From contig JACKFF010000003.1 in the NCBI GenBank assembly GCA_020632595.1, positions 248,001 to 312,000 of the forward strand: a DNA stretch of 64,000 bases, in the 5' to 3' direction. The notes under the pieces were generated by a model. It saw only the letters and a list, made by a program, of their open reading frames with translations. It was not told where the DNA came from and did not search any database. This DNA is from Nitrospiraceae bacterium. GTDB lineage: Bacteria > Nitrospirota > Nitrospiria > Nitrospirales > UBA8639. Each line of letters begins with the position of its first letter. Positions within the stretch are counted from its first letter, which is position 1. Of the stretch, positions 17,782 through 26,247 are shown piece after piece. A program made the translations under genes and the position numbers.

Positions 17782-18288
17782 TTATGGAAAGGACGGGGAT
17801 GCCCAGGAAAACTCTTTCTCATACATATGGTAGGCGGTTTCTTGAAATCCGAGATGGGCATAGGCCTGGTGAGCCGGATGATTTTTCTCTTCTACATAAA
17901 GGCGACATCCACAAACCTGTTCCTGGCTCAAATGGGCTTGGCTTTGCACATACTCATAAAGCTGCCGAAAGATTTGCTGTTGACGCTGTTCTGGATGCAC
18001 ATACACACTTTGAAGCCACCAAAAATTCCCGTTTCGCCAATCACTCCACTCAAAGGTGACCAGTATTTGCCCAACTACTTTGAGCCGGTCACCATGAATA
18101 GACTTTTCTGCAACTGCATACCATCCCTTGGCAGAATCTTTGAGAAGTGCCTCTACACCTGACTCGAGAATCCGACAATCTAATGCGCGATTTTCAGTTT
18201 CCTTGGCTAAAGCCATGTTAAAACTTACAATAGTATTCAGATCAGACATGGTTGCCCGCCTGATTATCACTGGGGATGACATATCCAT
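17782..18288 (-). CDS. GNAT-family N-acetyltransferase
   Basis: About 168 residues from ATG 18288. The N-terminal IIRRATMSDLNTIVSFNM, the central strand WLQSVYVHPEQRQQQIFRQL (acetyl-CoA pyrophosphate loop, here QRQQQIF in place of RGxGIG) and the final AHQAYAHLGFQETAYHMYEK are typical GNAT features. Substrate unknown. It begins eight bases downstream of the DUF502 stop and is likely co-transcribed with it. Confidence 0.85.
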   Translation of the reverse strand: MDMSSPVIIRRATMSDLNTIVSFNMALAKETENRALDCRILESGVEALLKDSAKGWYAVAEKSIHGDRLKVVGQILVTFEWSDWRNGNFWWLQSVYVHPEQRQQQIFRQLYEYVQSQAHLSQEQVCGCRLYVEEKNHPAHQAYAHLGFQETAYHMYEKEFSWASPSFP

Positions 18289-18295
18289 TCCCAGA

Positions 18296-18934
18296 TCAAC
18301 TATCCCTCGTCGGAACATGTGCTGGTGACAACCATCCCGGTCGGGGGCGGTAGAGTCCGGCAGAAAACTCCATTTTCATTGCCTCCTCTGGTCGTAACTG
18401 AATTCGATTCACACTTTCTTCTGGGACAAAGGCCAGATAGCCGGTAAACGGATGAATGGCTGTCGGAACAAAGACCATCATTAGAGGTCCGTCAGGGGAT
18501 ACTTGTAGCCTAGGTGGAGGTACTCCCATGTCAAAACCTAATGCCCAAAGCCCGTCACGTGGAAACGGAAATGCGACGACCTTGCTTTGACCAAATCGAT
18601 CGCGGAACTTGAGGACATCCGCCATACTTTTAAGGGTGTAATAAATACTACGCACAAAGGGAATACGCTCCAAAGAATCTTCCAATTTTCGATGAATCTG
18701 CTGGCCAAGTAAATGTGTCGCTCCCATGCCCACCCAGAGGACAAGAAGGCAAAAAAATGTGATCCCTGAACCGGGAATCCTCACACCATATAACGCCCAC
18801 ACAATGTCTACCGTCATATGCTCTAAGGCTTCGAGTAGCGTATAGAGGATTAATAAGGTTCCCCAGGCTGGAATAATAAGAAATAGCCCAGTCAGGAGAT
18901 ACCGTTTGAAAGTATGATCAGAAAGGGTGTGCAT
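18296..18934 (-). CDS. DUF502 family membrane protein
   Basis: 212 residues. Two membrane segments (about 13-35 and 52-76) are followed by the conserved cytoplasmic domain with RIPFVRSIYYTLKSM, GQSKVVAFPFPRDG, FVPTAIHPFTGYLAFVPEE. This is the DUF502 family, widespread in bacteria and of unknown function. First gene of the DUF502-GNAT-P1 peptidase run. ATG at 18934. Confidence 0.88.
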   Translation of the reverse strand: MHTLSDHTFKRYLLTGLFLIIPAWGTLLILYTLLEALEHMTVDIVWALYGVRIPGSGITFFCLLVLWVGMGATHLLGQQIHRKLEDSLERIPFVRSIYYTLKSMADVLKFRDRFGQSKVVAFPFPRDGLWALGFDMGVPPPRLQVSPDGPLMMVFVPTAIHPFTGYLAFVPEESVNRIQLRPEEAMKMEFSAGLYRPRPGWLSPAHVPTRDS

Positions 18935-19125
18935 AGAAAAAAAGAGGATTGAAATTCAATCAGTCTAGCAAAAACCCGCCCCCTCCGCAGCATCCAGGGA
19001 CACAATGTTTTGTGTTCCCACAAATCCGAATTTTCTGAAAAATTCTTGCTACAAAGGAAGGTCAGTGCTACTCTTCATTTTGGGAAGAGTTGGTGATTTT
19101 GCTGCCACATTTTGAAAGGAGTTAT

Positions 19126-19431
19126 ATGGTGCGCCCTGAAGATTCAGCTAAAGGAAAAGGTGAGATCGCTGCTGACCTATTGGCAATACTCTGTTGTCCA
19201 GAGACAAAGCAAGAAGTGTGTTTATTGGATCAAACCGTTGTTCAACGATTGAACCAAAGAATTTCAAAAGGAGAATTGAAGACGAAGGGAGGTCAACAGG
19301 TCACTGAACAGATCGATGGAGGACTGCTTCGAAAAGACAAGAGCGTGGTCTACCCTATCCGTGACCAAATTCCAATTATGCTTATTGAAGAAGGCATTCC
19401 CATAGAGAAATCGGATCTTTCGTCCATATAA
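19126..19431 (+). CDS. Trm112/UPF0434-like protein
   Basis: About 101 residues. AAGGAG lies six bases before the ATG at 19126, which decides the start over an upstream TTG. The sequence AADLLAILCCPETKQEV followed by SVVYPIRDQIPIMLIEEG is the Trm112 (UPF0434, YcaR-like) pattern, but with a 35-residue insertion between the halves and only one of the two CxxC-type zinc pairs, which is usual for bacterial members. In eukaryotes Trm112 activates methyltransferases; the bacterial role is unclear. Confidence 0.8.
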   Translation: MVRPEDSAKGKGEIAADLLAILCCPETKQEVCLLDQTVVQRLNQRISKGELKTKGGQQVTEQIDGGLLRKDKSVVYPIRDQIPIMLIEEGIPIEKSDLSSI

Positions 19432-19492
19432 GTCTTTAGTTCCAGGGTTTTCTGAGGAAAATTCCATGATAGTTTTTCAGGGAATAGCCTTT

Positions 19493-19723
19493 TTATAGAC
19501 CTTGAGTACTCCGACCTCCTTTTTTAAGCCACCATAGTGATCGACCAATCTGGACTACCACATAGATAAAGACTCCAAAAAAAATCCCGTAGTATCCATA
19601 CGATTCAATCGGCCAATTCTGTCCACCATGCAGAAGAAATCCCAATGCCACATGGGCCCCCAACCCTAAACATAGGGCTAAGACAATCCACTCACGGACC
19701 ATTGTTTTTCGAGACAATCCCAT
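19493..19723 (-). CDS. Small two-helix membrane protein
   Basis: 76 residues with two hydrophobic segments (about 12-31 and 43-63) joined by HGGQNWPIESYGY and ending in a basic tail. No family recognised. It is plausible as a gene because of its clear topology; the ribosome binding site is weak. It is convergent with the Trm112-like gene. Confidence 0.5.
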   Translation of the reverse strand: MGLSRKTMVREWIVLALCLGLGAHVALGFLLHGGQNWPIESYGYYGIFFGVFIYVVVQIGRSLWWLKKGGRSTQGL

Positions 19724-19799
19724 GTTAGTTCCGAGTACTCAGTTCAGAGAGCAGAACTTGGACCATTCCAGGAATGGTCCAACAATGATGGGCAGGCAA

Positions 19800-20168
19800 T
19801 TACACAGGGCTTTTTGTTGATTCGATTTCCGTGGCAGTGATCAAACTGACGAGATAATCAGTTACAAAAATTAGGGCTTCTTCTCTTCCATCGGCGCGAC
19901 GCCCTTTTTCCCTACGTTGAATGGAGAGCTCATGTTCCAGATCCGACTTGACGTCCCCTAATAACTTTTGGAGAGAAGCTGTCGTCAGGTTCATATCCAC
20001 ATCCTCTAATTCTTGACAGCGATCCAAAACCCAATTGAGCCCTTCTACCCGACCAAAATACCTTTCTTGTTCAGCTGCATCAATTCGGGCCATGGTTGAA
20101 GCAAATGCTTGCCCTTCATAAATGAGGTTGTAAAAACTCGCCACGGCACGATGTAAAATTGAATTCAT
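19800..20168 (-). CDS. Hypothetical protein
   Basis: 122 residues, soluble, helical (MNSILHRAVASFYNLIYEG at the N-terminus). No recognised family. ATG at 20168 preceded by GTGAGGAA. It lies between two other small minus-strand genes, all spaced by about 80-130 bases, upstream of which is an AT-rich gap and then nxrB. Confidence 0.55.
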   Translation of the reverse strand: MNSILHRAVASFYNLIYEGQAFASTMARIDAAEQERYFGRVEGLNWVLDRCQELEDVDMNLTTASLQKLLGDVKSDLEHELSIQRREKGRRADGREEALIFVTDYLVSLITATEIESTKSPV

Positions 20169-20293
20169 TATCCGTTCCTCACAAAAAAAATTATTGTACT
20201 CTCTCTTCGATTATATACTGCCAACCAGAATCCTTCTAGGACTTTTTCATTATAATTGTACAGCTAGGTGGTCTTTTTATTGGTATGGTGGCC

Positions 20294-20629
20294 TCAGGTA
20301 AATAATAAGGGATGAAATTCAGCCATAAACCCATAATATAAGGGAGCAAATTGTTTCAGACTACTAGGGCTATTTTCTTTGAGCCGTTTAAAAAAGAACA
20401 CTTGGTGAGTTGGGTCCATCTTTTCCAAAAGTTTCCCTAACTCCGACATTGAGAATTTCCCTTGCGGAACACTTAAGATATAGTGAACCAAACGTTCTAC
20501 AAATTGATGCATAACATATTCACTGTCCAAATATTGTTTGGGAATTTCTCCATTTTTAATGATTTCGGCAAAGGATACAGCTTGAGCCGAAAACGGAAGT
20601 TCTTCTAGGGTTTTTGCAAATTTCGTCAC
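20294..20629 (-). CDS. Hypothetical protein
   Basis: 111 residues, starting with GTG at 20629 and AAAGAAG upstream. Helical, no membrane segment. The central part (FVERLVHYILSVPQGKFSM) suggests a small folded domain; no family recognised. Confidence 0.5.
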   Translation of the reverse strand: MTKFAKTLEELPFSAQAVSFAEIIKNGEIPKQYLDSEYVMHQFVERLVHYILSVPQGKFSMSELGKLLEKMDPTHQVFFFKRLKENSPSSLKQFAPLYYGFMAEFHPLLFT

Positions 20630-21008
20630 GCTTCTTTATAACTCCAACTTTGTGCCATCGCCTAAGAAATCAACATTTTCAAATAGTTAATATGTAATTG
20701 TATCAGGGGTTCCCTGTATAGCAAAACATTTATAACAATTTTTACCCAAATTTTTGTAAATCTTTCCTAAAAGTCAAAAAATTAAAAATTTTTAAACCCA
20801 CTCGACCACCCAATTCCGTTCTAAGTCAAATGCAATCGATTTTATAGTTCATCCCAAAATTTTATAGAGCGCCAATACATAAATTTTGTCTGGCAACTAT
20901 AATAGGAACTCGGTAAATCCTCCCTTAACAATAAAGGCAGTTTCAGTTCAAAGATCTCCGTTCATTTTTAAATACAAGATCCTTTCTAAAAGTGGTTCGG
21001 CACCCCAG
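20630..21008. other. AT-rich gap downstream of nxrB
   Basis: About 380 bases with no supported gene between the hypothetical gene at 20294 and the nxrB terminator. Strongly AT-rich, in sharp contrast with nxrB next door. Confidence 0.4.
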
Positions 21009-21046
21009 AAAAAAAAAGCAGGGGGCGACGAATGTCGCCCCCTGCT
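21009..21046 (-). terminator. Intrinsic terminator of the nxrAB operon
   Basis: Reading on the minus strand, AGCAGGGGGCGAC pairs perfectly (13 bp) with GTCGCCCCCTGCT across a four-base loop and is followed by nine T residues. It starts 28 bases after the nxrB stop. This is the strongest terminator in the window and marks the end of a heavily transcribed unit. Confidence 0.95.
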
Positions 21047-21073
21047 CTTCGGGTTCCCCTCTGGGCTCCCTGC

Positions 21074-22363
21074 TTACAGCCAGTTCACCCGCTCCGCCGG
21101 GCGGATGTAAATCGGCTCTTCCACTTGCTGCCGCACCGCTTCCTTGCCCGACTTGTTGAAGCCCAACACCGTGTCGTTGTACATCTCAAACTTCCGTCCA
21201 TGGATCTGGGTTTCAAACACTTTCGGCCCCGGAATCACGTCATACCGGAAGATGATCTGCTGGCTCGCCCGCCACAACTGCAGCACCGCCAACAACTCCC
21301 GGCTCGGCACCAGATACTTCTCAATCGCATTATCCACCCCCGGCCCGAACATCTGCCGGATGTAGCCCCGCGGTGCCTGCCGCGGGGGGATGTAATACCC
21401 GTTGGGTTCCGTGCCCCATTGCGGATACAACGGCAACGCCACTTGTTCCACCCGAATGGCATAGTACAACGGATTCCAGCGATCTTCCGCCCAGAGCCCG
21501 TCATCGCCCACCTTCACCAACCCTTGCAGCCGGATTTTCCCCACGCACGCCGCCATACACCGCGTCTCCATCGGCTCGCCCCCCGTTAAGGGGTCTTTGC
21601 CTTCCACCCGCGGATAGCACGCGATACACTTCTCACTCACCCGCGTCGTGCCCCGGTACATCGGCTTTTTAAACGGGCATTGCTCCACACACTTCTTGTA
21701 CCCCCGGCACCGGTTCTGGTCGATCAACACAATCCCGTCTTCCGGCCGCTTGTAGATGGCCTTCCGCGGACACGCCGCCAGACACCCCGGATACGTACAG
21801 TGGTTACAGATGCGTTGCAGATAGAAGAAGTACGTCTCATGCTCCGGCAAGCTGCTGCCTTGCATTTTCCACGGCTCTTCTTTCGTAAACCCCGTCTTGT
21901 CCACCCCTTCCACAATCGCCCGCATCGAGGTGGCCGTATCTTCATAAATATTCACAAACCGCCATTCCTGGTCGGTCGGGATGTAGCCAATGGCCGCCTG
22001 CCCGATCTTGGCGCCCGCATCAAAGATCGTCATCCCTTCAAACACCCCATACGGCGCATGGTGTTTGCGGCCCACCCGCACGTTCCACACCTGCCCGCCC
22101 GGATTGACCTGCTCAATCAACTGCGTGATCTTCACATCGTAGAACTGCGGATAGCCCCCGTACGGCTTCGTCTCCACATTGTTCCACCACATGTATTCCT
22201 GCCCTTTGCTGAACAGCCACGTCGACTTGTCCGCCATCGAACAGGTTTGACACGCCAAACACCGGTTGATGTTAAAGACAAACGCGAACTGCCATTTCGG
22301 ATGCCGCTCCTCATACGGATACAGCATCTTTCGTCCTAACTGCCAGTTATACACTTCAGGCAT
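21074..22363 (-). CDS. nxrB: Nitrite oxidoreductase beta subunit
   Basis: 429 residues, exactly the length typical of Nitrospira NxrB. It carries electrons from the NxrA catalytic site through four iron-sulfur clusters. Four cysteine clusters are visible: CLACQTCSMADKSTW (35-49), ICNHCTYPGCLAACP, CRGYKKCVEQCPFKKP, and CIACYPRVEG with METRCMAACVG. The tryptophan in the first motif fits the DMSO-reductase family beta subunits. No signal peptide; in this family the beta subunit is exported with alpha by the Tat system (established knowledge). ATG at 22363 preceded by GGAGG. It follows nxrA by 91 bases, with an inter-gene hairpin. The gene is much richer in G and C at third positions than its surroundings. 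Confidence 0.97.
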   Translation of the reverse strand: MPEVYNWQLGRKMLYPYEERHPKWQFAFVFNINRCLACQTCSMADKSTWLFSKGQEYMWWNNVETKPYGGYPQFYDVKITQLIEQVNPGGQVWNVRVGRKHHAPYGVFEGMTIFDAGAKIGQAAIGYIPTDQEWRFVNIYEDTATSMRAIVEGVDKTGFTKEEPWKMQGSSLPEHETYFFYLQRICNHCTYPGCLAACPRKAIYKRPEDGIVLIDQNRCRGYKKCVEQCPFKKPMYRGTTRVSEKCIACYPRVEGKDPLTGGEPMETRCMAACVGKIRLQGLVKVGDDGLWAEDRWNPLYYAIRVEQVALPLYPQWGTEPNGYYIPPRQAPRGYIRQMFGPGVDNAIEKYLVPSRELLAVLQLWRASQQIIFRYDVIPGPKVFETQIHGRKFEMYNDTVLGFNKSGKEAVRQQVEEPIYIRPAERVNWL

Positions 22364-22408
22364 TGTCGTCCTCCGTTTCTATTGTTTGAATTACCAAGTG
22401 AACGAGGC

Positions 22409-22442
22409 GGGAACCCAAAGGAATTGCTTTCTTTGGGTTCCC
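22409..22442 (-). promoter_or_regulatory. Hairpin between nxrA and nxrB
   Basis: GGGAACCCAAAG and CTTTGGGTTCCC pair perfectly (12 bp) across a ten-base loop, between the nxrA stop and the nxrB ribosome binding site. There is no T run after it, so it is unlikely to terminate; an mRNA processing or stability hairpin is more likely. Confidence 0.75.
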
Positions 22443-22454
22443 ATGAACCCGTTC

Positions 22455-25400
22455 CTACACCTTAATCTTAATATGGTCACCCTTCAGCCATTTGATCATG
22501 AACTCATTCTCCTGGCCTGGAGTGAACCCGGTTCGAACCGGTTCCCACGGTCCCCGACCACCGATGCCGCCGTCTTCCGCCTTGGTAATACGGATCAGAC
22601 ATTCCTTCGGCACTGTATTGACCGCATGATTGTCCACTTGATAGCCAAATTTGAACTTCCAACCGACAGCATGTTTGCCAGGCAGCGAATCTAACTGCTG
22701 CATGGGCATTAACCAGTCACGGGTAAAGGACTGTTGCGCCCCATACCGGAAATTCGATTGATACCCGGTATCCAGCGCAATCGCCCGTCCATCCGGCCGG
22801 GTTTCATGCCCCTTCACCGATTTCGCCGTCGACACATACGGCGCATGTTTGGCCATCGTGACATGGTAGGGATAGGCCGGGTTGTACTTCGCCCGGATCA
22901 TCAACCGCGCCACCTTGTAATAGGGGTCGCTGGGCTTCCAGCCACGATACGGCCGGTCCACCGGGTTACCATCGACGAAGACATAATCCCCGTCATTGAT
23001 CCCACGATCTTTTGCCGCTTGCGGATTGATATGAATTTGATGTTCACCCACCCCCGGTGTCCGCTTATCCATTCGATAGGCATCGCCGAAGTTGGATTCA
23101 TACATCTGCACCCAATCGTTCACCGACCATTGACTATGCACCCGATGCCGGGTCTTCGGCGTCACACAATAGAACTGATACCCCTTCTCCCAGAGCGGGT
23201 TGGAGTACCGCTTGATCTCCTGCCACGGCAACTTGATGTTCCGGACGGTTTTATCATCATGATGTTGCGCCGTGATCGGAATCCCATAGTCATCCGGCCT
23301 GACGTACGGATTGGACGACATAATCGCATTGGGCAAGTAAGGAGTGGCCTCCGTCCCTTCCCGATGCGAAATGAAGTTTTCCCCATACTCAATGGCCTCC
23401 GGCTCCACCCGGTAATTCTCATACCGGCCTGTTCGCGTCCACTGAGGCTTCGACTCGTTGGTCTCTTCCCAGAAAGGATGGCGAGGATATGTCCGACACA
23501 TGACCATCCAGCCCTTTTCCGATTTCAACATCACATCCGCGTTGTAGCCATATGCGGTGGTACTGGCATCCAAAATTCGTTGCAAGTACACATCCACACG
23601 ATTGTCATACACAAACTTGAAGTAATCGCGGAACCGGCCATCACCCGTCATTTCGCTGAGTTTGGCCGCAACGCCCGCCACCGTATCCAAATCGTTCCGG
23701 GTGTCATACAATGGTCTGATTCCACCCTTCCATACTTGGAACCACGGATTCGACACCGTCGCCGTATGCTCAGGATAGGTAAACTCCATCCAGGTATTGA
23801 CGGCAAACGATACGTCATTGTGATTGACATCCGACGTCATCTCCACATCCTGATTGACCAACGTTTCAATGTGCGGATCAACGTTTTTCACCATGTCATA
23901 ATGGTGCTTGGCGTTGTTCAACACGTTTACGTTGGCTACCCACCGGAATTTACTTGGGGTTGGCATGTGCGTTTTCCCCGTAAACACCCGACGACCATAC
24001 TTTGGCGTATTCACAATCAACGCCGTATCGCCGTGGTTCCAATAGGCCACCTCTTCTCCGTAATAGTACCCTTTGACATGAATTTCTTTGCCATGGGCAT
24101 TCGGATCCGTGGTAATTTTAAACGGATTTTCTCCGGTATGGGTTCCTAAACCGCCGCCGCCCCAGGGGGTGGCATTCCAAATTCCGGCCTTATAGTTACC
24201 CGCCCAAGTATGTTGGCCAGTCCCAAACTTCCCGACGTTGCCCGTCACAATCAAGACCATCGCCGCGCCGCGGGCAATGATGGTTTGATGGAAGTAATGG
24301 TTCGTCCCTTCACCGTTGTGAATGGCCGCCGGTTTAATCGTCCCTGAATCCCGCGCCCAACGCACAATCAAGTCCTTCGGACACCGGTTGATTTGATGGA
24401 CGGTATCCAAATCATAGTCCTGCAGATGGACTTGATACATTTGGAAAATCGGCATAACGTCCACTTCACGGCCACTGAGTAGGGTCACACGGTAGGTCCC
24501 CGTCAAGGCCGAATCAATCCCGCTCTTCCGATAATGCCAGCCCACCAATTCCCGATGAAGGGGCACGGCTTGGTTCTTATTCAGATCCCACACCATAAAT
24601 CCGCCCAAACGCGCAATGACATCAGGCTTCATAGTTTGCACTTTGCCTGAATACGAATTGGCAAAATCCGGGAACGCATAATCCTTAATCACTTCCCGGG
24701 GATCCAGGTATTGGAGGGTATCCGTTCGAACCAAAATTGGCATGTCCGTATACGATTGACAGAAATCATAATCGTACATGTTCTCGTCAAAAATGATTTT
24801 TAATGCACCCAGAAATAAAGCTCCATCAGTCGCTGGTCGTACAGGCATCCAATAGTCAGCCCTATAGGCTGTGGGGTTGTATTCCGGAGTGATAACCACC
24901 AGCCGGGCTCCCCGCTCAATACTCTCCAGCTTCCAATGCGCTTCCGGCATCTTATTTTCCACGAAGTTCTTACCCCAACTCGTGTTCAATTTCGAAAACC
25001 GCATGTCGTTCATGTCGACATCTGAAGCCTGGACACCATTCCAGAAAGGATGAGCAGGGTTTTGGTCACCGTGCCAGGTATAATTCGACCAGTACCGACC
25101 CCCTTGAGCCTGATCCGGCTGAACTTTTCTGATATAGGTGTCCAACAATGCCCCGCAACCTCCATTCATCCGGGTAATGCCCATTTTCCCAATCAAACCC
25201 AAAATTGGCATTCCGGCTCTGAATTTAAATGACCGAATAGCTGACCCTTTGGTCATTTCGATCATCTCCGGCGGATATCCCTGTTCCCGTAATCTCCGAG
25301 CACCCGCTTCTCCGCTATACCGCTCCGCAATGATGATCATAGCTTTCGCTAAATAGGTAAATGCGGTATCCCAGGAGACCCGCAACATATCATCCAAGTA

Positions 25401-25892
25401 GCGAGCGTTAAATTTATATTTGCTCATGATGGCCGGAGTGAATTCTGGACTCCCGTCATCCATCCAGGCTTTCCAGCCCCGCCGCATCAAGGGACCCTTC
25501 AGGCGGTACGGTCCATACACACGCCGATGCATCGTATAGCCCTTCAAACACATCCGCGGATTATGCGCAAACGTCCCACGGTTGCCGTAGAGATCTTCAT
25601 AGGTTTGATGATCGTAATTTTGCTCTACGCGCATCACGACCCCGTTCCGGACAAATGCCCGGATACGGCAAGCATGCGTGTCATTCGGAGAACAACACCA
25701 CGTGAAGGAACTGTCATACCGGTATTGATCGTGATAAACACGCTCCCATGAGCGGTCCGGATATTCCCCGAGAGGATTTCCCACTTCGATAACTGGCTGT
25801 AATGCCGTTAAGGCCAAGGCCTTATCGGCCAGAGCCACTGCTGCGACTGTTCCCGCTGAAACTTTCAAGAATTGCCGTCTAGAAAGAAACAT
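22455..25892 (-). CDS. nxrA: Nitrite oxidoreductase alpha (catalytic molybdopterin) subunit
   Basis: 1145 residues. It oxidises nitrite to nitrate at a bis-MGD molybdenum site, the energy-yielding reaction of nitrite oxidisers. A Tat signal with SRRQFLK (4-10) exports the folded enzyme to the periplasm, as in Nitrospira and Nitrospina and unlike Nitrobacter. The N-terminal [4Fe-4S] ligands are in TWCCSPNDTHAC (Cys66, Cys67, Cys75) with Cys115 in NPRMCLKGYT. Later regions match the DMSO-reductase type II fold (for example the MYESNFGDAYRMDKR part and the C-terminal NPQAAKDRGINDGDYVFVDG dinucleotide-binding domain). ATG 25892 has a strong AGGAGGTG. Operon nxrA-nxrB. No gamma subunit gene or chaperone is in the window. 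Nitrospira genomes often carry several nxrAB copies; only one lies here. Confidence 0.97.
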   Translation of the reverse strand: MFLSRRQFLKVSAGTVAAVALADKALALTALQPVIEVGNPLGEYPDRSWERVYHDQYRYDSSFTWCCSPNDTHACRIRAFVRNGVVMRVEQNYDHQTYEDLYGNRGTFAHNPRMCLKGYTMHRRVYGPYRLKGPLMRRGWKAWMDDGSPEFTPAIMSKYKFNARYLDDMLRVSWDTAFTYLAKAMIIIAERYSGEAGARRLREQGYPPEMIEMTKGSAIRSFKFRAGMPILGLIGKMGITRMNGGCGALLDTYIRKVQPDQAQGGRYWSNYTWHGDQNPAHPFWNGVQASDVDMNDMRFSKLNTSWGKNFVENKMPEAHWKLESIERGARLVVITPEYNPTAYRADYWMPVRPATDGALFLGALKIIFDENMYDYDFCQSYTDMPILVRTDTLQYLDPREVIKDYAFPDFANSYSGKVQTMKPDVIARLGGFMVWDLNKNQAVPLHRELVGWHYRKSGIDSALTGTYRVTLLSGREVDVMPIFQMYQVHLQDYDLDTVHQINRCPKDLIVRWARDSGTIKPAAIHNGEGTNHYFHQTIIARGAAMVLIVTGNVGKFGTGQHTWAGNYKAGIWNATPWGGGGLGTHTGENPFKITTDPNAHGKEIHVKGYYYGEEVAYWNHGDTALIVNTPKYGRRVFTGKTHMPTPSKFRWVANVNVLNNAKHHYDMVKNVDPHIETLVNQDVEMTSDVNHNDVSFAVNTWMEFTYPEHTATVSNPWFQVWKGGIRPLYDTRNDLDTVAGVAAKLSEMTGDGRFRDYFKFVYDNRVDVYLQRILDASTTAYGYNADVMLKSEKGWMVMCRTYPRHPFWEETNESKPQWTRTGRYENYRVEPEAIEYGENFISHREGTEATPYLPNAIMSSNPYVRPDDYGIPITAQHHDDKTVRNIKLPWQEIKRYSNPLWEKGYQFYCVTPKTRHRVHSQWSVNDWVQMYESNFGDAYRMDKRTPGVGEHQIHINPQAAKDRGINDGDYVFVDGNPVDRPYRGWKPSDPYYKVARLMIRAKYNPAYPYHVTMAKHAPYVSTAKSVKGHETRPDGRAIALDTGYQSNFRYGAQQSFTRDWLMPMQQLDSLPGKHAVGWKFKFGYQVDNHAVNTVPKECLIRITKAEDGGIGGRGPWEPVRTGFTPGQENEFMIKWLKGDHIKIKV

Positions 25893-25965
25893 TGCTTACA
25901 CCTCCTAAGTGAGTGCAGGACATTAAGTCCATGATTTAATTCACAAATTCAAACTTAAAACTTGT

Positions 25966-25978
25966 ATCACCTCCTTTA
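25966..25978 (-). promoter_or_regulatory. Extended anti-Shine-Dalgarno match in the nxrA leader
   Basis: On the nxrA strand the sequence is TAAAGGAGGTGAT, a 13-base match to the complement of the usual 16S rRNA 3' end (ATCACCTCCTTTA). No start codon follows at useful distance; the nxrA start and its own AGGAGGTG lie about 75 bases further on. Similar non-initiating sites (STAB-SD elements of Bacillus cry genes) bind the ribosome and protect mRNA from 5' decay. That function here is inference. Confidence 0.5.
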
Positions 25979-26057
25979 CAAAAATTAAGATTTGGGTCAA
26001 TTAATATTTATTTAATTTTTTAAAAAATTGGTGAAATTCATAGCAATGGCGAAAAAA

Positions 26058-26092
26058 TGCAAGTTTTGAACCTTTTTCATTAAACATGAAAA
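26058..26092 (-). promoter_or_regulatory. Candidate sigma54-like promoter with upstream dyad, nxrA
   Basis: On the minus strand, GG at 26072-26071 and GC within TTGCA (26062-26058) are exactly ten bases apart, as in -24/-12 promoters; the -12 part is a perfect TTGCA while the -24 part (AAGGTTC) is poor. Directly upstream and touching it is the perfect inverted repeat TTTTCAT-GTTTA-ATGAAAA (26074-26092), operator-like. Both are by-eye candidates in AT-rich sequence. Confidence 0.3.
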
Positions 26093-26247
26093 TTTCGTAA
26101 GTCATTGTTTAAGCAATAAAAAATTTAATTGCGATCTTTTACTAAAAACAAAATGATTCTAAATGGTAACAGCATTATTTTTTGGCAATGCCAAAATTCA
26201 ATTCAAAGCGTAATAAAATCAAATAAGTCATTGAAAAATAAATTAAA

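Larger units (their letters stand above)
25893..26247 (-). promoter_or_regulatory. AT-rich nxrA leader and promoter region
   Basis: 355 bases without a gene, over two-thirds A and T, upstream of nxrA. They contain a second Shine-Dalgarno-like site (25966-25978), a promoter-like pair with a dyad (26058-26092), and a perfect palindrome TTTTGGC-AAT-GCCAAAA at 26180-26196. A sigma70 promoter was not convincing. Confidence 0.55.

Noticed and set aside
22734..24149. Long open frame (471 codons) opposite nxrA, and one of 219 codons opposite nxrB (21680-22339)
   Set aside because: They are antisense to certain genes, are rich in His, Arg and Pro as expected for mirror frames of GC3-biased genes, and have no start signals.
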